The notes beneath the pieces were generated by a model, which did no database searches, was not told the origin of the DNA, and saw only the letters and a list, made by a program, of their open reading frames with translations. This document shows positions 9,905 through 21,300 of a DNA stretch of 64,000 bases, one piece after another. How positions within the stretch are numbered: position 1 is the stretch's first letter; every line of letters starts with the position of its first letter. The stretch is from Prosopocoilus inquinatus (lineage: Eukaryota; Arthropoda; Insecta; Coleoptera; Lucanidae). The position numbers and the translations under genes were made by a program. The DNA lies in the NCBI GenBank assembly GCA_036172665.1, contig CM069876.1:496001-560000 (forward strand), given 5' to 3'.

Positions 9905-10520
9905 GTTTTTTCATTTTTCAGCAAGATCGCTCGATTTGTTTTTGCTATTTTATTTAATTTTTAAACTTTTTTTTGTCTTTTTTTTCAATTTGCCTTTCAG
10001 GGTTAGGTTTTTTTCTTTATTTTGACTAATATTTGGTTGTTTAAGCGCTTTCGTTTGTAACATTTGTTGTTTTTCTTTTTCTCCAAATTTGCGAAAGAGA
10101 ACCTTGGATTCCAATTTTGTGCTTCCAATTCTATCTTCGATTTTTATTATTTGAATGATTTCCTTGATAGGCTTTCGTTTTTGTTTCTGCTTTATTTGTC
10201 GCTGGCGCAAAGAATTTTCTGCGTTTTTTTTTCATTTTATTTAGAAACATTGAGCCGTATTCTCATGTTATGATTAAAGTCGTCTCTAACTAAAGCCGTG
10301 ATTAAAATAAACATAAACGATATAGCTTTATACTAATTTTATGAGTAAGAGAGTGATAGAGAATTTAATCACGGCGTTGGTAAATTAAAGGCGAGATGAG
10401 AATACGGGCCAGTTTTGCTTCTTTTTTTCTATTTACATTTTGCGAATTTTTTCGACTTTTTTTATCAATTCGCCCGGTCTCTGTTAGGCTTATTTTTATT
10501 TTGACTATTTATATTTCAGT
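9905..10520 (+). repeat. T-rich modules related to the LINE-B 5' region, located after its 3' end
   Basis: This stretch resembles the 5' modules. CAATTTGCCTTTCAGGGTTA (near 9988) parallels CAATTTGCC at 5428. GGCGCAAAGAA at about 10204 parallels 5151 and 5677. A third CAATTCGCCCGGTCTCTGTT occurs near 10470. No ORF follows. It could be the start of a truncated second LINE in tandem, or a pre-existing array that LINE-B entered. A small MITE interrupts it at 10252. Confidence 0.5.
10252..10410. mobile_element. MITE, 159 bp, interrupting the T-rich modules
   Basis: The ends are inverted repeats: GAGCCGTATTCTCAT on the left and ATGAGAATACGGGCC on the right. Internal halves are also complementary (AATCACGGC near 10367 and GCCGTGATT near 10294). 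There is no coding capacity. Confidence 0.65.
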
Positions 10521-11084
10521 ACAGTTGTAAGAAATTAACGTCCGCGCCGTCGGGTGCTAACTATTTGAATAATTGATAGTTGGAAACTAACATAGCTGAT
10601 ACCAGTGAAAAATAACTGATTGGATAAACAACGTAGGAAACAAAAGCATAGATAGTTAACTATAAAACAGAGAATTAGACTGTAAACTGTAGAAATAAAT
10701 GAATAAATAAATTAAAAAAAAAACTGTAATCTCCGTTTCTTTTTCTGAATTCAGTTGTACGTTCCGATGCACCTGTGTTTCTGATGTTCTTAATTTAAAA
10801 AATTTAATAAAATTCGAAAAGAATTCAATTCGTAAACATTTTCTACAAATTATAGGTGGACAGATACCTAATTTTAAGAACAGAAACATTGTGTATTTCC
10901 CCTCCCTGCTGTGCTAACAGGCAATTTTTAATTTGCGAATGCAAATACGCCGCTTTTTTCATTTTTAGTTAAGTAATAACTTCAGCGCTAGAAGGTTAAA
11001 ACCAGCGTAGTGCTTTCATTTTGCTCGCGAATGCGATCATTACTTTGACAGTTGGTCTACGCGGATATTGCTCGACTAAACACA
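10521..11084. other. Intergenic stretch, no gene seen
   Basis: AT-rich sequence with short direct repeats (AACTGATTGGATAAAC-like) and no recognisable coding or repeat family. The last 100 bases (GCTAGAAGGTTAAAACC, GACAGTTGG) could be promoter or 5' UTR for the exon beginning at 11085; this is speculation. Confidence 0.3.
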
Positions 11085-11252
11085 ATGGTTAAATTAAGGG
11101 ACATCAAAAGCGCACTAAAGTACACAACACGTAAGTCTTTGTTCGGCAGAATTATTCGTAATTCACTCATTGCTCAATATTATTTTTTGTTCAATCCAGA
11201 AACTGCACGCAACTCTTTGGAAATTATCATTTGCATTCATGCGGTGTTGCAG
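11085..11252 (+). CDS. Candidate first coding exon of the acyltransferase gene
   Basis: ATG at 11085 opens 56 codons (MVKLRDIKSALKYTTRKSLF...) ending at a good splice donor, GTTGCAG|GTAAGA. It ends in phase 0, which fits the acceptor at 18359-18360 that begins the first certain acyltransferase exon. A second strong donor, CACGTAAGT at 11131, lies inside but gives a phase that would run into a stop in that exon. The encoded sequence has no family motif I recognise and the intron would be 7.1 kb, so the link is a phase-based guess. It could also be a separate short gene or chance. Confidence 0.3.
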
Positions 11253-11662
11253 GTAAGATTTTTTTTTATTTTAATTTAATTAAATAATCTCATCCATCTG
11301 AAGGGACAAACGATTCTTTCTTGAATTAACACATCTTAAATCCATCAATTTTTGAACGTTGATATTCCGAAATTCAAATTTTCATTACTTTTTTTCTGAA
11401 AGTTTCCGGCAATTTTCCTGAAAATTATCGCAACATGTAAAGCTTAATAATCAGGTTGCATTAGAAAGGGAAATAACTCGCTTTGATATTGAACTTAAAC
11501 TAAATAGCTAATGTGTCTACTTTTACTGTTAATATTGTAACCACACACTAATTGTTGTGAATAGTGTGCGAATTGAATTTCAGTTCCAGTGAAATTGTTG
11601 AGTGAAATATCAGTTTCCTCTTTGCAAATGAAAATTCACTACTTTACTTAAAAAAATACATA
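11253..11662. other. Putative intron sequence, nothing else seen
   Basis: AT-rich, with no ORF of note and no recognisable repeat before the mariner relic at 11663. Confidence 0.3.
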
Positions 11663-12466
11663 CACTGTGTCCACGGATTTTCTGCAATAGAGGAAAAACT
11701 TTTTTAGTTTACGTTTTAGGAAAAATAGTTATTCTTTATAAAAACTTTTTCTTGCATTAAAACCTATAAAAATGATAAAAAAGTTCACAAACTGCCTCGT
11801 TTATGGCTTTAAATACAGAAAACATGCTTACTTACTCTCAAAAATTTGTCTAAGTTCAAATTACATTTACAATTATTGCATTACCCGGACCTGCCAAATG
11901 ATTAATGAAAAATTATTCCTTAAGCTCTTGTTGATAATTAATACCTCTAGTTAAAGTTATGGGAAATGACAAAATTAATAGCCCTTATTTTTTTGGAAGA
12001 AAATTTGAATCAATTCAGTTATTTGCAAATTTTGGTTTGCCGTCACTGGCGCATGTGAGTTAGGAAAACATTTATTTTCAACAGGATGGATGTCCTGCAC
12101 ATTCCACAAATTTAATTAAAGGGTAGCTTGATAACTATTTGCCTAGAAGTTGGATCGGACATTTTAGACCAATACATTGGTACAAATTCAGGAATTTTAA
12201 ATGAAAAAATACCAACAATAATTAGTGAAATAGAAATTGAAACGTTAACAAACGTGTATACGGAATTCAAGTACAGGTTAGAAAAGTGCGTAGAATAATT
12301 TTTTCCCACATTAAAAACTAATAAAAATTTTCGTGTAATTTATAAGGTTAATTTAATTGCGGTTTCAATTTTTTAACAAAGGAAATGCTTAAAACAATTG
12401 AAACAGTTAAGAATATACCAAAATTACGTATCACTCTACTATTGCAGAAAATCTGTGGACACACTG
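11663..12466 (+). mobile_element. Mariner-like element relic, copy 1 (about 804 bp)
   Basis: Terminal inverted repeats start CACTGTGTCCACGGATTT on the left and, reverse-complemented, CAGTGTGTCCACAGATTT on the right, each next to a TA dinucleotide (11661-11662 and 12467-12468). The interior encodes a broken transposase C-terminus: FQQDGCPAHS (catalytic Asp motif) near 12076, then a WIG..GPIHW-like remnant with stops. The tail parallels EIPTIISEIEIETLTNVY. It is dead and internally deleted. Confidence 0.7.
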
Positions 12467-12891
12467 TATAAAGAGAAACAATTTTCTCTTTCGTATTTCA
12501 GTTTTGTGTTTTAGAACTAACTTAAAATCTTAAAAATTACTAAATTTTGTTTTCTTGTATTCTTAATTTTTTATTCAATATTTTTGAAATATAAGAAGTA
12601 AATATATTATGTATAAATAAGAATCCATTAAGATTTTAATCAATGTTTTGTTTTTACAAATAATTCCATCGTGGAAGTAATGACAAGAGCAATATGTTAA
12701 TAGGATAATTAGCAAAGCACGTTATGTGAAAGTAACCTTACGTAGTAATGGAACGTATACTTATGCACCTAATTTTTAAAACAATAGTTTATGCCAATTT
12801 ACACATGCATGCCGTGTCTTAATAATAATTTAATTACGTAAAAATAAAACAAATGCTGGAGATAATATTTTATTAATCAACAACAGTCGTC

Positions 12892-12937
12892 ATTGAGAAA
12901 GAATAATGTACCTGAGCTCTCATTATTCTTTCTCAAT
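12892..12937. repeat. Perfect 17-bp inverted repeat (hairpin)
   Basis: Arms ATTGAGAAAGAATAATG (12892-12908) and CATTATTCTTTCTCAAT (12921-12937) are exact complements around a 12-base loop. Weaker complementarity continues outward. It probably marks the core of a small foldback element. Confidence 0.7.
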
Positions 12938-13031
12938 AACGCCAGTCGTTAATGTTGTTTAAGACCTAATTGAATATTCAAGTACGCGTTATATATTAGC
13001 AGGAAAATAATAAACGAGAAGTATGTAGGTA

Positions 13032-13225
13032 CCATCGGGTGTAAAGAAAAGTAAACGACTCACTCCTAAGGAAATATTTGTATTTATTTTTATTTTGTAA
13101 AACCAGTTTCAGTACATTTTTTGACAAATATTTGTGACAATCAAGTAATATTACAAAGCATTAGTAAATCAAAGTCACACATACAATACCGAAAAAAGTC
13201 GTTTACTTTTCTTTGCATCCGATGG
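13032..13225. mobile_element. MITE with TA target duplication, 194 bp
   Basis: Left end CCATCGGGTGTAAAGAAAAG pairs with right end CTTTTCTTTGCATCCGATGG. Both are flanked by TA (13030-13031 and 13226-13227). It has no coding capacity. The TA duplication suggests Tc1/mariner-type mobilisation. Confidence 0.7.
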
Positions 13226-13236
13226 TACATATTATA

Positions 13237-14105
13237 CAGTGTGTCCACAGATTTTTTGCAGTGGTAGAGTGACACGTAATTTTGGTATATTCTTAATTGT
13301 TTCAATTGTTTTAAGCATTTCTTTTGTTAAAAAATTGAAATCGCTATTGAATTGACCTTATAAATTACACGAAAATTTTGATTAGGTTTTAATATGGAAA
13401 AAAATTATTCAATGTAATCCCCTTGGCCTTATAAATTACGAGAAAATTTAGTTTTTAATGTGGGAAAAAAATATTCTACGCACTTTTCTAACCTGTACTT
13501 GAATTCCGTATACACGTTTGTTAACGTTTCAATTTCTATTTCACTAATTATTGTTGGTATTTTTTCATTTAAAATTCCTGAATTTGTACCAATGTATTGG
13601 TCTAAAATGTCCGATCCATCTTCTAGGCAAATAGTTATCAAGCTACCCTTTAATTAAATTTGTGGAATGTGCAGAACATCCATCCTGTTGAAAATAAATG
13701 TTTTCCAAACTCACATCCGCCAGTGACGGCAAACCAACATTTTCTCACATTTACAAATAACTGAATTGATTCAAATTTTCTTCCAAAAAAAAATAAGGGC
13801 TATTAATTTTGTCATCTCCCATAACTTTAACTAAAGGTATTAATTATCAACAAGAGTTTAAAGAATAAGTTTCATTAATCATTTTGACAGATTCGCGTAA
13901 TGCGATAATTCTGAATGTAATTTGAACTTAGACAAATTTTTAAGAGTAAGTAAGCATGTTTTCTGTGGTTAAAGCCATAAACGAGGCAGTTCGTGAACTT
14001 TTCTATCATTCTTGTAGGTTTTAATGCAAGCAAACTCTTCTGTAAAAAATAACTTTTTTCCTTAAACGTAAAATAAAAAAGTTTTTTCTCTATTCCAGAA
14101 AATCA
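13237..14105 (-). mobile_element. Mariner-like element relic, copy 2, inverted relative to copy 1
   Basis: This is closely related to 11663-12466 but in the opposite orientation. It starts CAGTGTGTCCACAGATTTTT after a TA, and its far terminal repeat is eroded near 14095. On the minus strand, 13429-13641 encodes part of the transposase C-terminus (GILNEKIPTIISEIEIET, then YRLEKCVEYFFP), with fewer stops than copy 1. Confidence 0.7.
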
Positions 14106-14560
14106 AAAACAAGAAATAAACAGCGTTTTCTTTAATGTTGAGTAAAATTTACAATGCATTAAATTTACTACCTAATTGTGGGGGTAAGTGAAATGTTAAC
14201 ATCCGAAAATGACATTATACTTTTAAGCCCTTCAGATTCATATTAAGTTGATTTCGTAAGGCTTCATTTGATGTAATAATAATAAAATAAATATAATTAG
14301 TTTTTACAAGTCAGTTTCATCTTTCTTTATAATCGCTATGTTGATTAACAAATTATAATAAAATAAAATGAACCAAGCCAATTGTATACAAAATGAAAGT
14401 ACAAATTATTTTAAAAGCTCTATGATATCTTGGGTGTGTTCTATACTTTTTAAATAATCTGTTATTTCTAATGTTTTTCTTTACTTTCTGTTTCCAAAAA
14501 TGAACAGATAACCTAATTATCGTTGCGTCAAAGTATTAATTTAATAAAATACCTATTATA
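14106..14560. other. Putative intron sequence, nothing recognised
   Basis: AT-rich sequence between two inverted-repeat elements. No ORF or repeat was recognised. Confidence 0.3.
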
Positions 14561-16196
14561 CAGTATGTCCCCCGATTGAGTTTACAAGAGGGAAAAATAT
14601 TTAGAAAAAAATGCCAAAGGACAGAAGTTTTTCTTGATCTATAACGAACATTATCTGTAATTAAATAATTAACACTCTCGGCCGTTACTTTGTGATATTC
14701 CATATAAAAAATGTTTTACTTATTTTTAATCTGTAATTAAAATTTCAACATTTACAGTGTATTCTTAAAATCGATTACAGAAAAAAACAAAATCAATATT
14801 TTAACCTATTCGATTAACCCGCCACCCCTTCCGGTACGTAATTCAAGTTTACGTCTTAGCTCTTTCTAATCCTTGTAACTTTTGAAGCTTTAACCACTTT
14901 TCAACATGATAGTCGTCCGATCCGTTATTCTCGTGATGGCTAAATCGCAAATTTTGAGATTTGGATTGGCGGTTCAGGTTGGTCGCCAAGGAGCCCTGAC
15001 TTCAATTTCAGATTTTTATTTATGAGGGCATTTAAAACAAATTGTTTACAAAGCAGTGCTGTTCCTTGATACATAAACAATCTTTGTCCATTTTTACGTG
15101 TAAACAATGTGTAGACAATGTAGAGCACGTAGACAATTACTCTATGTAAACAATGTAGACAATCATTGCCCGTTGATATTCACAGTTCAGTTGAGGTTAC
15201 TTGTTCTAAAGTGCATCGATTTTCAGTTATTTTCGTTTCGGAAATGAAGCGCATCAGACATCAAAGTTAGTGAAATCAGTCGCAACGTCTACTAACGTGA
15301 AAGCTAGATTAGTTGTAATGCAAATATCAAAGACATTTTCCTTAAAAACTGCTTTGAATGAATTATTAATGTTAATATGCTGCGTCCAGGTAATACAAAA
15401 CATTTGAATAACTTTAATTACACTTGGATGGACATTGTGCAAGGCGATGTATAGTTATATTGTGAAAAGAAATTATCTATTAGCTCTGACAGCTATTACT
15501 CTATAGGTTAATTGTGTATCGATAAGTGCTTTTAAATATTAGCTGCATTTTTTCGTACATTAAATGTGTTCGATTTGATTCGAGCGTGATCCATAATCTC
15601 TTATGTGATCCATAATCCCCTTTCCCCTCTAGATGACTGAATTTTTTCTGATTCAATAAACGGATCGTGATATATTGCGCTTATTATTTTAGCTTAGATA
15701 ACTGTTTGACTCTGAGGTGACAAAAACTAAAAATAATAGAAGTAATATTTTTTCAAACAGCATCAATAAATCCTTATAGTTTATAAACTTTATGAAATAA
15801 CAATGTTGATTATATCCATCAAACTTATTATTGTTTTCTTGATTATTATTTGAATCGTGGGTATTTGAACACGATTGCAAGAACATGATCTTAAATTAAT
15901 AGCAAAAGAATGCGCCTATTTTTGTTGAAAATTTCATGCTTTTATGTTAGACACATAAGAAAAAAGCAATTCTTTACATTGTTTACATTGTCTACGCAAT
16001 AAAGCATGATGTAAACTACGTCATTGTCTACATGTAAACAATTTTGTAAGTTACACTTACCTCGTAATGTTGAAATTTTAATTACAGATATGTTCGTTAT
16101 AAGTCAAGCAAAACTTATTTTTCCTTTGGTATTTTTTGTAAAATTAAAAATAAACTTCTATTGCCGCTTGCAAACTCAAATCGGAGACATATTTTA
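14561..16196. mobile_element. Foldback-type non-autonomous DNA element with long imperfect inverted repeats
   Basis: The left end CAGTATGTCCCCCGATTGAG follows TA. The right end, reverse-complemented, reads ATGTCTCCGATTTGAGTTTG. Complementarity continues about 200 bp inwards (for example the TATAACGAACAT blocks near 14640 and 16090). Sub-terminal blocks repeat GTAGACAATGTA (15110-15170 and 15975-16035). There is no transposase. The same terminus (CAGTATGTCC) recurs at 27290. Confidence 0.6.
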
Positions 16197-18360
16197 TGTT
16201 TAACTAAAAGGCAAAAGCATTGCATTCTTCCATGCATTGTTATCAGTCAGTAACGATGCCTTTGTCTTAATTAAGAAACTAAATCTCCCACGTTCGTAAT
16301 AACTTGCACTTTAGTATAAAAAATTAAAAATAATTTACGTGGTATCCAAAAAATAATTACTAAGGATAGGACTGGAATAAGTACACGCCATCGTTTCAGT
16401 AGCGCCGTAAAAATACATCGAACAGGCGCATTGTGTAATGGGACGGTGAAAATAATTTACGGCGTTCTTACTATATGATGCAATGTGCAAATCTACGCCG
16501 CTGCTTTGTTTATCTTTATACTGGTTTTTACCAGATATCCTCGGAATGTCCGACCCTTACTAATCATTCAACGCAGCGATGTATTATAGTGGTGCGTTTA
16601 GTACACCGGTGCTTAAAAGTTTTCGGAGTACTAGCCAGATCACTGGCAGTAGTAAATTATGTGCTTCGCAATTATGAACCTTATAGCTTTTACAAGTGTA
16701 CCTGCTGTCCGGATAATAAAACCGGCCGTCGCAAACACAGGGATTTAAAATAGACACGAACGTATTCAACCAACTTGATTAATTACTTATAGTGGTAGAA
16801 ACGCATTCATTATTTAGTTAGTAAATTTAACAAAATTTGTTTCCTAAATATTATAACGTGTAGGTAAAATAAATAAGGAAAACAATGTGAAATTAAAATT
16901 TCTGAATCTTTGATAAATATAGTGAAATTAAATGTAACTATGCGTGCATATCATTATTATCAATAAAGACCTTGTTATTGGTATTTTTTATTAAATAAGT
17001 AAATGAAATAGAATCTATTATTTTCGTAAATAAATAGATTTTATAGTTTAATGCGATATACATATTATTTGCTTACTAATTAATAGCTTTGTTGACTAGA
17101 ACTTCCTTATACGGAAAGCGCATTTTATATTATTAGAATACGAAAAAAATTAAATAGTATTAATTGATTTTGTATAATATTTTTTCTGAATTAAATTAAA
17201 TGTCCCGTCATTCGCATATTTTGACAAATTAAAGGTTATAAGTTTGAATAATTTACTTTTAACTTCTGAATTAATGCAAATTTGCGAAAACTGTTTTTAT
17301 TTCAATTCCAAGAAGGCTAAAATAATAAAGAGTATGGATGTTATGAATTTTCAGAATTCGTAAATTACTTCGAATGCCCTAATCATAATCGCATGCTTTG
17401 GGTAAGCAATAGTTTCTCTGATATCCTCATCCTCAATAATGATTCTCCATACAGTTATTTTAATTCTTTCCAATGATCAACATTAATTCATTTCTTGCCA
17501 TAGTAATTTTGGTATTACGCATATTTTTTATATAAAATTCTATAGGTTTTTTTAATATATTTTGCAGTACGGTTTTTTGTGGCAACGCTAGAAAATAATA
17601 TGTAAAAAAACGTAGAATTTTTTTTATAAGCTTTTCTCAGCTCTTAAAATAAAACATTGGAATATATAAAAATAACCCTATACATCTCGCTCAGCTCATT
17701 TTTGTATATTTCATATTTACCAAAAATCTCTTTACTCTTTTCTCCTAATTAAAATTTTAGAATAAAAATTTCTATAAAGTAATAAAACTTTTGTGAAATA
17801 AAAAATTTAAGAACAAATCAGACATTGCGTATAATTATAATTTTTCCAATTAATTTACATCATCGATCCTTTAAACTAATTTAAAATTCATGTATTTCTT
17901 TGGATATATAAAGATCTGTTATGTAAGAAAATAAAATATTCTAATTTAGGTAAAATGAAATTGTGGTTACATTTTTGATAAATGATAAATGAAACTAAAT
18001 ACGTGCGTTCCAACGAAATTCAACGCATCATAAACATCTACCGGCCGCGGCAGTTTAAGAGGATTAATGACCTTCTTATCGGGGTGCGGAGAAAGTACCC
18101 TCTTTTCTTAAGGTTCAAAATAAATTAGGACCTGTTTCAATAAGGGTCATATTCGAACAGTTTTATTGCTTTTCGTTTCAAAACTTTTAAGCAGCGGTAT
18201 ACGTACCGTTGACTCCGGTCGGTGTTGTATTTCTTTCTTGTATAAAACCTTTTCTTGTAAGAAATTTAAAGGTACGATTATAGAAAACTAAAATTTTAGT
18301 ATATTGTTAAGAAACTATACATTTTGAATTACCGTATTTCATCAGCTTCTTTTGTTTTAG
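16197..18360 (+). other. Long intron/intergenic stretch with one diverged dispersed repeat
   Basis: 16610-16740 resembles 21540-21670 (shared TTCGCAATTATGAACC/TTTGCAATTATGAACC and a TAAAACCGGCCG/GGTACGGCCGG block), marking an old dispersed repeat. The rest is AT-rich without convincing genes; the open frame at 16475-16753 is not family-like. A pyrimidine-rich acceptor (TTCTTTTGTTTTAG) ends at 18360. Confidence 0.35.
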
Positions 18361-21300
18361 AAAATACTTGGTAGAAAAAAGACTATAGCCAAATATACTC
18401 ATCATCCTATAGGAAAATTAACTCTAACAATTACCACAATAGTATTATCGTTAGTGTTCTATGTTATATTATGTGGTATTTTACTGAACTTCATGATCTA
18501 CCGTTTCTACGTACACACAAAATTAAAACGAAAATACAGATCAGATTACGTCGGCCTGCTGAAAGGAACGGATGCAATCTGGTCGATGGAGGATGCATCC
18601 AGAGGTCTCATTAACGGGCTGATGTTAGTGCAATACGATAAAGACGGTGATGAATTTTATGCCACTATGAAGCAACACATGAGTGAGACATTGCTTAAAC
18701 ATACCAAATTCAAGTGCGTGCGAAAAGAATACAAGGGCTACTTGTTTTTTCTGCAAAACCAAATACAAGATGAAGACATAGTAAGGAAAATGGAAGTCGT
18801 AAAAGAAGTAGAAGCTTTGGATAAAACTGCACTTTTCCAATTACTCTCAAGATATTGCAACGCGCCCTTGCCAAAGAATGATACGGCAACTTGCGAGATA
18901 TTAATTGGCACTCAAAAAGTAAAATGGCGTGCCGACAGTTCTGGAAACTTCCCAAATCAATATCCGATACTCTACCGCCTTCATCATTGCATAGGAGACG
19001 GGTTGTCCTTGCAAAATATAATATTAAGAAGATTAGTCGATTCCAACGAAGGCATCGCTTTCGATAAATTTTTGAAGCCAAAGGACAAACAAAGAAATGC
19101 TTGGATGGAATTGAGCAATCTCGAGAAATTTTTACAACAAATTAAATATTCACTAATGAATTGCTATAAGCAAGTGAACAAGATTTTAAATTTACGGGCG
19201 TATCGATTAGCACAGCTCACTCCAAGAGATAGGAATATAATGCATGGGCCCAAGCTTTCAGGAAAGAAGCATTTTCTTTGTGTCGTTGAAGACAAGGAAC
19301 ATTATTTACCAATAATAAAAAATATCAAAAGGAAACTGCAGGGGACAGGTTTTTCTGAAATCGTCTTGACGGCAGTTTCAAGGAGCTTCAGCGAATACTT
19401 ACAGCAGGTAAGGGCGATTAATTTCTGAAGGATCTGCTAATGAATCTCTGTTTTATTAAAAAAATATACTGGGTGTCTCATAACCTATGGAGAAGATTAA
19501 AAGGGTACCTAGGGGAGATCAAATTAAGATTTTTTCTTAATAAACTTTTGGGAAAAAAGCAATAACTAAAAAATACAAGAGTTTAAAGTGAAATTAATTA
19601 ACAAGCAAAAGTTAACCCCTGTAGTAATATTTTACGTTTTAGATTCAAATTTGAGGCATTTATGGGTTAATTGAACACTGCTTTACAATAAACAACTATT
19701 TAAAAAAATGTAGTCACGTTAAAGTAACGGCTAATTCATTTTTTCTTTTAATACCCAAAAACGGGGTTCCATCTCGTTCTGCACCGCCTACTAATTAAAA
19801 ACAAAACTAGGGAACAGGTTAACATGGACACTTTATGAATGGTGGTTTTGATAAATTTAGAGTTTATTTGACAATAAAGTTGCATTTTGTGAAATAATTT
19901 TGATTAATTAAGAAGCTTCAGATGTAAATTAAAGAAGAAATTAAGAAAGTTAAACTGCTGTAACATTCTTATTATTGGGTTTCGTTCAAAAGCGAATTAA
20001 GAAAAAAGTTTTATTTTGATGTCCTACAGCTGCCCTCTCAATCTCCTCCGTACGTTGTGAGACACCCAATATATTCTACTAGTTTAATTGAAATGATTTT
20101 GCAACGTCATTTTAAAATCGATGTCAACTTTGTGCAGAAGTCTACAGTTGCGCCTAATAATTTTTCGGCGATGCTAACAGTTCTGCCTCCAAACGAAGAC
20201 ATCCGAGCGGTAACCTCAGAGAAAATAAACCTGGAGAATAGATTTTCGATGGCATCTTTACAACTTCCGGTGGATTCTTCGAATACCCCAATTGTGACCA
20301 CCTTGAAGAAAGTAAAGGAACAAATTGATTTGTTGAGAAACTCAATTGACATTAGCGTAAGTTGATTAAAATGATTTTTGATAAATACATATTTAGTCAT
20401 ATCTCTATTTCCCTGTCAAGCTCTTTTAATTTAATTGCATAATTTTTATTTAAATTTTCAATTTATAACTGTGCTACATTTTAGATAGACAGGGTGCTGC
20501 GTTTTGAAACGCAACATAGGAAATCCCGTGTTAATTTAAAGGTGCTCGAATATTGGTTTTCCTAATTATTTTACAGCAAAATTCCGTTTAGGTTTTTTTT
20601 AAAATGCTCTTCAAGATGAATTTGCCTGTGAAGTTTGAGAATTTTTCATTCGCTCAGTTTCAAGATATTTTAAAAAAATCGGTAACGAAATTCAATTTAT
20701 ACCAAATTATCAGCACGGCCTTGATCAGGAAATGTTAAAATAAATTAGTGGAAAAGCTTTTTCTGTCAATCTTTTTCAAAAACGTTTAGAATTATTCATT
20801 ATCTGTCCAATTTTGACTATCATTGATTAGGGTTGTGCTGATGGTTTGGTATAAATTAGTGCTGGCAAAAACCGGAAAAAATTGAAACCGAATAATCGGT
20901 TTCTTTAAAAACCGGTTTTGGATAAAACCGGTTATCCAAATAATGGTTAAAACCGACTATTCGAATATCCAAAAACCAATTATTCGGATATTTGAAAAAC
21001 TATCTACTTGAAAGCCGACTATTCGGATATTCGCGAAATCTGTAATCAAAAAAGCAACTTTTGGATTATCCGAAAATCGGTTAATTACGTATTAACAAAA
21101 AATGATTCATAAAAAACAGACTCGACTGAATTTTAACTCTAATGTTCCTGGTTTTTAATCAGATGAAAATGTTTTCAAACATTTCAATTTTGTGCTTCTC
21201 TTGTCCATTTTAAAGTATTAACTACATTTCTAATTTATAAGGACTCACACATCTAAAACGTGACGCAAACTCACTAATAAGTTTTCGTTTTTTTTTTTTT

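Larger units (their letters stand above)
5120..9910 (+). mobile_element. LINE-B: apparently intact two-ORF non-LTR retrotransposon
   Basis: It consists of a T-rich 5' region (about 5120-5704), ORF1 (5705-7024), ORF2 (7025-9820) and a short 3' UTR. The 3' UTR has a small stem (TTAGGC at 9845-9850 with GCCTAA at 9873-9878) and AATAAA at about 9887. Both ORFs are open and key catalytic motifs are present, so this copy could be active. Flanking T-rich sequence related to its 5' region recurs after the 3' end, which blurs both boundaries. Confidence 0.8.

Noticed and set aside
14561..16196. CRISPR-like spaced repeats of GTAGACAATGTA
   Set aside because: Spacing is irregular, the genome is eukaryotic, and the blocks are sub-terminal repeats of a foldback element.
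16475..16753. 92-codon open frame
   Set aside because: It overlaps a dispersed repeat shared with 21540-21670, and the protein is low-similarity and not domain-like.
18710..19081. 123-codon minus-strand frame
   Set aside because: Antisense shadow of the acyltransferase exon.
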